Assembly (NCBI GenBank): GCA_903873545.1
Contig: CAIQPA010000102.1
Location: 1 to 13,627 of the forward strand
Direction of reading: 5' to 3'
Length of the DNA: 13,627 nucleotides
Origin: an uncultured delta proteobacterium
GTDB lineage: Bacteria; Myxococcota_A; Bradymonadia; REDH01
Below are positions 12,646 through 13,627 of the stretch, piece after piece. Position numbers and translations under genes: made by a program. The first letter of the stretch is position 1, and each line of letters opens with the position of its first letter. A model generated the notes under the pieces. That model worked only from the letters and a program-made list of their open reading frames with translations, was not told the DNA's origin and ran no database searches.

Positions 12646-13627
12646 GGGGATTGGACCGGTGGTGAGAGGCGTGAAGTGGCGGCGATATCGGTGCCGGTCC
12701 AGGGCTTGTGCAGGGTGAGAGCCGCCTCTCGGAGGTGGCAGTCGGCGAGGTCGCAGAGGGAGCAGCTGGTGGGCCTGCAGGGCTCGCTGTGGATCATCAC
12801 GTCGGTACGGCTGCCGAAGACTTCGCAGAGGGCGACCTCGACCTGCTCGGTACCGTCGTGGGCCTGTTCGATGGTCCAGAAGCGGGGAAAGACGAGGTGC
12901 AGGTCGATGTGGACGGTCTGGCCGAGGCGATGGACCTTGGTGTGGTGGGGGGTTGACCAGCCGGGGCGCCTGGTGCGCTCGAGCACCTTTGCAATCTCGT
13001 CGAGGAGTGAGGGGTTGGCCTCGTCCATGAGCCCACCGATGGCGTCGCGCAGGAGCAGGAAGCCGTTTCGTACAACGACCAGTCCGAACAGGCCTGCGAT
13101 GATGGGATCGAGGAGTGTCCAACCGGTAAGTTTGACGACGACGAGGCCTGCGACGACACCGAAGGTGGTGATGGCGTCGGCGCGGAGGTGCTCTCCGCCG
13201 GAGATGATGGTGGGCGACTCGAGCTTCTTGCCGCGGCTGACACTGACGGTTCCGAAGGCCCAGAGGAGAAGGGCGACGACAATCTCGATGGCGAGGCCGA
13301 GCGTGAGTTTGGCCTCGACGAGCTGGGAGGCGTGGAAGGCGTTCTTCACCGAGATGACGGTGATGGTGACGCCCGCGACGAGGATGAGCGTCCCCTCGAT
13401 GCCGGAGGAGAAGTACTCGACCTTTCCGTGGCCGTAGGGGTGGTCCTTGTCGCGCGGTTTGGCGGCAATCCAGAGCGCATAGAGCGCCAAGGAGGCGGTG
13501 GCGATGTTGGCGACCGACTCGAGCGCGTCGGAGAAGATGGCCGCGCTGCGGGTCATCCACCAGGCGGCAATCTTGGCGGCGGTGAGCGCGAGGTTGAAGA
13601 GCAGAAGGTTGCGGCCCCAGGTGAGCG
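12642..13627 (-). CDS. Cation diffusion facilitator transporter with C-terminal Cys cluster (5' end outside window)
   Basis: It is a divalent metal/proton antiporter exporting Zn, Fe, Co or similar ions. The frame is open to the window edge; 327 residues are visible. An internal Met at 13556 is not the start: the codons before it (NLLLFNLALTAAKIAAWW) are the first membrane helix typical of the family. The helix-2 metal site reads SDALESVAN, i.e. E-x3-N where Zn exporters have H/D-x3-D. HPYGHGKVEYFS follows in the next loop, and helix 5 has HLRAD (H-x3-D). The cytoplasmic C-terminal domain contains HHTKVHRLGQTVHIDLHL and ends with a Cys cluster C-x4-C-x2-C-x4-C (EPCRPTSCSLCDLADC), suggesting a metal-sensing or regulatory site. 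The stop overlaps the DMT transporter start. Metal specificity is uncertain. Confidence 0.92.
   Translation of the reverse strand, partial: LTWGRNLLLFNLALTAAKIAAWWMTRSAAIFSDALESVANIATASLALYALWIAAKPRDKDHPYGHGKVEYFSSGIEGTLILVAGVTITVISVKNAFHASQLVEAKLTLGLAIEIVVALLLWAFGTVSVSRGKKLESPTIISGGEHLRADAITTFGVVAGLVVVKLTGWTLLDPIIAGLFGLVVVRNGFLLLRDAIGGLMDEANPSLLDEIAKVLERTRRPGWSTPHHTKVHRLGQTVHIDLHLVFPRFWTIEQAHDGTEQVEVALCEVFGSRTDVMIHSEPCRPTSCSLCDLADCHLREAALTLHKPWTGTDIAATSRLSPPVQSP

Noticed and set aside
12646..13560. 305-codon N-terminal extension of the DMT transporter
   Set aside because: It is the image of the cation diffusion facilitator in another frame; an Arg/His/Pro-rich translation with no domain.

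Overview
The window is GC-rich (about two thirds G+C by eye) and gene-dense, with almost all genes on the minus strand and many 4-bp stop/start overlaps. The gene content points to a deltaproteobacterial-grade bacterium of the Myxococcota/Bradymonadota type. The evidence is alternative complex III (ActA/ActB), heme-copper oxidase maturation genes, and a large lipoprotein with the Cys-rich repeats typical of myxobacterial surface proteins. The taxonomic placement is inference; there is no rRNA gene to anchor it.

Layout, left to right (transcription mostly right to left). Positions 1-3097 hold actB (3' end outside the window) and actA. These are the first two subunits of alternative complex III, a quinol:cytochrome c/oxidase oxidoreductase that replaces bc1. 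They lie behind a 298-bp non-coding region with two clean palindromes close to the actA start. The larger one closely resembles the operator of Bacillus-type FadR (TetR family). Positions 3396-7037 hold a respiratory-assembly cluster, in transcription order: a membrane-anchored protein with eight cysteines, ctaA (heme A synthase), a type IV prepilin-like protein, ctaB (heme O synthase) and a degenerate SCO-like thioredoxin-fold protein. Heme O and heme A made here would serve a caa3/aa3 oxidase that receives electrons from alternative complex III, so the two blocks fit one electron-transport chain.

Positions 7056-8687 encode a secreted lipoprotein with a poly-glycine linker, five disulfide-rich repeats and a C-terminal PPC-like domain. 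Positions 8786-11327 are a run of housekeeping/stress genes: a conserved protein of unknown function, PduO-type cobalamin adenosyltransferase, family 5 uracil-DNA glycosylase (Fe-S) and free methionine-(R)-sulfoxide reductase. The last three are overlapped or translationally coupled.

The only plus-strand gene is a 64-aa basic protein (11467-11661) with its own strong ribosome binding site. A divergent control region lies upstream of it and an elaborate multibranched terminator downstream. Positions 11755-13627 hold a DMT/EamA-family transporter and a cation diffusion facilitator with a C-terminal Cys cluster (5' end outside the window), again coupled by a 4-bp overlap.

I see no tRNA, rRNA, CRISPR array, insertion sequence or prophage. 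The least explained and most interesting items are the actA operator pair, the CX10C protein coupled to ctaA, the prepilin inside the heme synthase cluster, the SCO relative that has lost its copper ligands, and the isolated small plus-strand gene.
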